Of a stretch of DNA of 64,000 nucleotides, positions 61,472-64,000 are shown piece by piece. The notes under the pieces were generated by a model, which was not told the DNA's origin, made no database searches, and was given only the letters and a program-made list of their open reading frames with translations. The position numbers and the translations under genes were made by a program. The DNA lies in the NCBI RefSeq assembly GCF_003704105.1, contig NZ_QUOQ01000003.1, positions 558,001-622,000 of the forward strand, written 5' to 3'. Position 1 is the first letter of the stretch. The number at the start of each line of letters is the position of its first letter. The stretch comes from Brevundimonas lutea. Its GTDB lineage: Bacteria; Pseudomonadota; Alphaproteobacteria; Caulobacterales; Caulobacteraceae.

Positions 61472-61750
61472 TCACGCCCCCAGATGGCCGGGCAGAGCCA
61501 GGTGACGGCGCAGGACGTCGAAGAAGCGCCGGTCCGCCCGCGCCGCCCACAGGCCGACGGCGTGAGCCACCGCCCACCACAGCAGGCCCAGCCACCAGAT
61601 GCGCAGGGCCAGGCCGAGCACCATGGCGATCGTGCCCATGGCGATGGCGTAGTCCCGGGGCATGCCCGCCATCAGCACGGGCTCGGCCAGGGCCTGGGCG
61701 ACCGGAAGATCCCAGCCGTCCGGTCGGGCGTCGGGCGCGTTCCCAGGCAT
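61472..61750 (-). CDS. trbD: Conjugal transfer protein TrbD (VirB3-like)
   Basis: A 92-residue protein. After a short polar start the family motif PVAQALAEPVLMAGMPRDYA (normally P-x-x-x-S-L-x-x-P-x-x-x-G) appears, then two hydrophobic helices (AMGTIAMVLGLALRIWWLGL) and a final DRRFFDVLRRHLALP, close to the usual DPQFLEVLRRH ending. It assists TrbE at the membrane. It starts one base inside the trbC stop (TGATG). Confidence 0.93.
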   Translation of the reverse strand: MPGNAPDARPDGWDLPVAQALAEPVLMAGMPRDYAIAMGTIAMVLGLALRIWWLGLLWWAVAHAVGLWAARADRRFFDVLRRHLALPGHLGA

Positions 61751-62070
61751 CACCCGATCTCCACGCCGCCGGCGAAGCCGAAGAAGTCCAGGAAGAAGGT
61801 CGAGGCGGCGAAGGCGATCGACAGGCCGAACATGATGCCGAGCCCCCGGCGCATCGACGAGCCGTTCTCGCTCATGGCGATCCCCGCCCCGAAAATGACC
61901 ACCGCCACCACGGCCGCCGCCTGGACCACCGGCCCGGTGATTGACTCGATCACCTGCTGCAGGGGCCCCTCCCAGGGCATGCCCGAGCCGCCCGCCAAAG
62001 CCGGCGCGGCCGCCATCAGGCCGCACGTCATCATCGCGCCGAAGAGCCGGCGCCCCTGTATCCGTCCCAT
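61750..62070 (-). CDS. trbC: Conjugal transfer pilin TrbC (VirB2-like)
   Basis: A 106-residue prepilin. A basic start and signal peptide (GAMMTCGLMAAAPALAGG) are followed by the pilin core: GPLQQVIESITGPVVQAAAV and GIMFGLSIAFAASTFFLDFF, two hydrophobic helices separated by SENGSSMRRG. It makes the conjugative pilus after processing by the TraF peptidase. It is the first gene after the 443-nt gap behind trbB, so a promoter may lie just upstream. Confidence 0.93.
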   Translation of the reverse strand: MGRIQGRRLFGAMMTCGLMAAAPALAGGSGMPWEGPLQQVIESITGPVVQAAAVVAVVIFGAGIAMSENGSSMRRGLGIMFGLSIAFAASTFFLDFFGFAGGVEIG

Positions 62071-62513
62071 GTCTGGCTTCCCGTTGTTTCAGCGCTTCTC
62101 AGCGCGCCACGACTCAACGCAAGCAAATTCATCCACAGATTGTCAACAGTTCTTAACCATTATTTTGGGCAACTCTGATGCGACTTACTTCTGACTTGCA
62201 ACAAGTCATCCGGCAAATCATCGCAAGTCGGCGAACAGAGCCGCCGTGACTTGCGCAACGACTTGGCGCGACCCTCGAAGATCTTGCGCGCCCCGGCTGG
62301 ATTACAGCAAGGTCGACCGGGGCAGACGCGGCGTCGCCTCCGCGACAGGCACGCCCGCCATCCGGGCCTGGTCACAATCGGCCCGTCTGAAGGGCGCTCG
62401 AACGCCCCGCTGGCTCACGCCGGCGCCCTGTGGATTCGGGAGATCGAGGCGGCGCTAAGCGACCGAGAAAGTAGGTCGAGCGAAGCGGTGCGGCCCTTCC
62501 CGGGCGGACCCAC
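62071..62513. promoter_or_regulatory. Intergenic region between trbB and trbC with GACTTGC sites
   Basis: 443 bases with no believable gene; in related trb operons trbB and trbC touch. The part next to trbC is AT-richer. A TTGACA (minus strand, 62146-62141) could be a -35 element for trbC. Further up is a cluster of GACTTGC-like heptamers in both orientations: starting at 62182, 62193, 62201 (inverted), 62223 (inverted), 62248 and 62260. Such clusters bind regulators or relaxases; it may be an operator, or an origin of transfer. The trbB-proximal half shows nothing clear. Confidence 0.5.
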
Positions 62514-63470
62514 TCACCCGAGCCGCGTCACCTCATAGGTTTCGTCAGGACCCGGAGCGACCGCCAGCACCGCCTCGACGCGACGGCCCGCGGAGGTCCG
62601 GCGGATGTGGACGATCCGATCGACCGCCTCGGCGATGGAGCGACGGGGCGCCCGGGCCGAGACCTCGGCGATCAGGTCCTCGACCCGTCGCAGCACGTCG
62701 GCGGCGGAATTGGCGTGGATCGTCGACAGCCCGCCCGGATGTCCGGTGTTCCAGCTCTTCAGCGCCTCCAGCGCCGCCGCTCCGTCCCTCATCTCTCCCA
62801 CCACGATGCGGTCCGGACGCATCCTGAGGGCGTCGCGCACGAGATCCACCACCCCGATCGCCACCGGCCGGCGGCGGGTGAGCACGGCGACCACGTCCCA
62901 GGCCGAGCACTGCAGTTCCGGCGTGTCCTCGACCAGAAAGACCCGATCCTCCGCGAAGGCCGGCTCGGCCAGCACGGCGTTGGCCAAGGTGGTCTTTCCC
63001 GACCCCGTCCCGCCCGAGATGAGGATGTTCAGCCGGTCCCGCGCCGCGGCCTTCAGCAGCCCGGCCTGGTCGAGGGTCATCACCCCGTCCCGGACATAGT
63101 CGTCCAGGGTCCAGACGACGGCCGGGCGTTTGCGGATTGAGAAGGCCGGCGCGGACGACACCGGTGGCAACAGACCCTGGAACCGCTCCCCCGTGCCGGG
63201 CAGGACGCCCGACAGTCTCGGATCATCGCGGGTGACCGTCTCTCCCACATAGTCGGCGATCAACCGGATCACTCGCTCCCGCGCCTCCACCGACAGGGTC
63301 TCGCCGGTGTCCCGCCGTCCCTCCCCGCTTCGATCGAGCACCACCCGTCCGTCCGGATTGGCGAGGATCTCCACCACCTCCGGCTCGACCAGCGCCGCCA
63401 GCACCGTCTCGCCCAGAGCGTGACGCAGCGCCTCCAGCCGCCGGCCGGCGATGATTGGATGGTCGGCCAT
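62514..63470 (-). CDS. trbB: Conjugal transfer ATPase TrbB (VirB11-like)
   Basis: A 318-residue hexameric ATPase. N-terminal domain with VEILANPDGRVVLDRSGEGR; Walker A is ILISGGTGSGKTTLANAVLA; the Asp and His boxes are DRVFLVEDTPELQC and NTGHPGGLSTIHANSAADVL; RMRPDRIVVGEMRDGAAALE is the Walker B. It works with TrbE on pilus and DNA transfer. Its ATG overlaps the CopG-like stop by one base. Confidence 0.96.
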   Translation of the reverse strand: MADHPIIAGRRLEALRHALGETVLAALVEPEVVEILANPDGRVVLDRSGEGRRDTGETLSVEARERVIRLIADYVGETVTRDDPRLSGVLPGTGERFQGLLPPVSSAPAFSIRKRPAVVWTLDDYVRDGVMTLDQAGLLKAAARDRLNILISGGTGSGKTTLANAVLAEPAFAEDRVFLVEDTPELQCSAWDVVAVLTRRRPVAIGVVDLVRDALRMRPDRIVVGEMRDGAAALEALKSWNTGHPGGLSTIHANSAADVLRRVEDLIAEVSARAPRRSIAEAVDRIVHIRRTSAGRRVEAVLAVAPGPDETYEVTRLG

Positions 63471-63913
63471 CAGGACGCCGGACCAAGCGTCCTCTGCACG
63501 GGGGGCGCGGCGCCGGTGCGATCGGCGCGGCCGGCGACGATCCGCGCCGCGGTGGCGTCCAGCAGCCGCTCGATTCGGCGATCGACGGCCGCCTGGACCG
63601 TCGGGTCCTCGTCGACGATGGCGTCGGGCAGGCGCAGGAAGAAGGCCCGCGCCACCTCGATCAGAAGCTCCTGGACGATCTGCATGTCGCGCGCCGTGGA
63701 GCGCATGTGGTCGCGCAGGGATCGCTCGAGCTGCAGCAGGCGGTCCTCGGGATCCGCCTGGGGACTGCGCATCAGCCCGCGGGCGATGGCCCGGCCGGCC
63801 GCCTGGCTGACCGGCATCCGCCCGCTGCGCGCCTCCCGGTTGAGACCGGCCGCGATCTTGGGGTCGGTGAGATAGACCTGCACCCGGCAGGTCGACGCTG
63901 GCTTCCTAGCCAT
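63470..63913 (-). CDS. CopG family-like protein, conjugation operon
   Basis: A 147-residue protein. The first 50 residues (STCRVQVYLTDPKIAAGLNR then PVSQAAGRAIARGL) look like a ribbon-helix-helix DNA-binding domain, with the beta strand CRVQVYLTD; the rest is helical and charged (LLQLERSLRDHMRSTARDMQ). CopG-like genes stand between traG and trbB in many alphaproteobacterial ICEs and probably regulate the transfer operon. It overlaps traG by 8 nt and trbB by 1 nt. Confidence 0.85.
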   Translation of the reverse strand: MARKPASTCRVQVYLTDPKIAAGLNREARSGRMPVSQAAGRAIARGLMRSPQADPEDRLLQLERSLRDHMRSTARDMQIVQELLIEVARAFFLRLPDAIVDEDPTVQAAVDRRIERLLDATAARIVAGRADRTGAAPPVQRTLGPAS

Positions 63914-64000
63914 CGGACAATCCTTTCAGATGATCCAGGGCCGCTTCCTCGGCGGCCATCTCTCGGGCCACCTGCCCGTAGATTTCGGCCACCTTGGCCG
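63906..64000 (-). CDS. traG: Conjugal transfer coupling protein TraG, C-terminal end
   Basis: Only the last 30 codons lie in the window (AKVAEIYGQVAREMAAEEAA then LDHLKGLSDG and stop). The sequence itself is too short to identify with certainty; the call comes from the fixed traG - CopG-like - trbB order and the Asp/Gly-rich ending. TraG is the VirD4-type ATPase that hands DNA to the channel. Confidence 0.6.
   Translation of the reverse strand, partial: AKVAEIYGQVAREMAAEEAALDHLKGLSDG

Noticed and set aside
59592..61505. A 637-codon open frame antisense to trbE
   Set aside because: trbE has intact Walker motifs on the other strand; this frame has none of any family.
62182..62266. CRISPR-like array formed by the GACTTGC repeats
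   Set aside because: Units are only 7 bases, unevenly spaced and in both orientations; no spacers or cas genes are present.
62160..62375. A 71-codon frame in the trbB-trbC gap
   Set aside because: Arg/Cys-rich, no ribosome site, and it runs through the GACTTGC cluster; not a credible gene.

Overview
The window is GC-rich (mostly 65-70% by eye), densely coded alphaproteobacterial DNA. The gene set points to the Caulobacteraceae, most like Brevundimonas or Caulobacter: flaF-flbT next to an FlmG-like TPR/glycosyltransferase, an amiC / rne neighbourhood, a YdbH-YnbE-YdbL operon, many GTG starts and 1-4 nt gene overlaps, and dispersed intergenic hairpin repeats. I had no database access; genus is an inference.

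Layout. 1-4.6 kb: end of a membrane acyltransferase, two small proteins, an alkylation-response pair (Ada/AlkA-type fusion plus Ogt), and a PadR regulator with a HAAS-type membrane protein. 4.7-9.7 kb: GST, NupC-type transporter, branched-chain aminotransferase, OmpR/EnvZ-type two-component pair. 9.9-14.5 kb: two unknown proteins, the AmiC amidase, and an insertion-like block of three genes (a JAMM/JAB-motif protein and two paralogous small proteins, with the degenerate tail of a second JAMM gene). 14.8-25.8 kb: RNase E, M48 protease, DsbA-like protein, M23 peptidase, and ydbH-ynbE-ydbL. 25.8-30.3 kb: acyl-CoA dehydrogenase, SCP2 protein, and the flagellin regulators flaF and flbT with flmG. 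30.3-44.1 kb: mostly housekeeping genes (moxR, greA, ELM1-like, trxB, aat, rnhA, porin-like protein, dxs, exbD, folE, cysS, rlmJ, nuclease). 44.2-51.8 kb: topoisomerase IB, tdh-kbl, a MliC/DUF4232 lipoprotein, DUF418 protein, alcohol dehydrogenase, thioesterase.

51.9-64 kb: a tRNA-Val(CAC) gene followed by one end of an integrative element. Its conjugation operon runs on the minus strand towards the tRNA: traG (end only), CopG-like, trbB, a 443-nt regulatory-looking gap, trbC, trbD, trbE, trbJ, trbL, trbF, trbG, trbI, traF, lytic transglycosylase, a small HTH-like protein and an AlpA-type regulator. No integrase is visible at this end.

The most interesting parts are: (1) the amiC-rne insertion, which has a complete JAMM metal signature and a duplicated toxin/immunity-like architecture; (2) the Ada-AlkA fusion that has lost the core of its glycosylase domain in frame; (3) a perfect terminator hairpin ending one base before the moxR start codon; (4) the trbB-trbC gap, which carries a cluster of GACTTGC-type sites.
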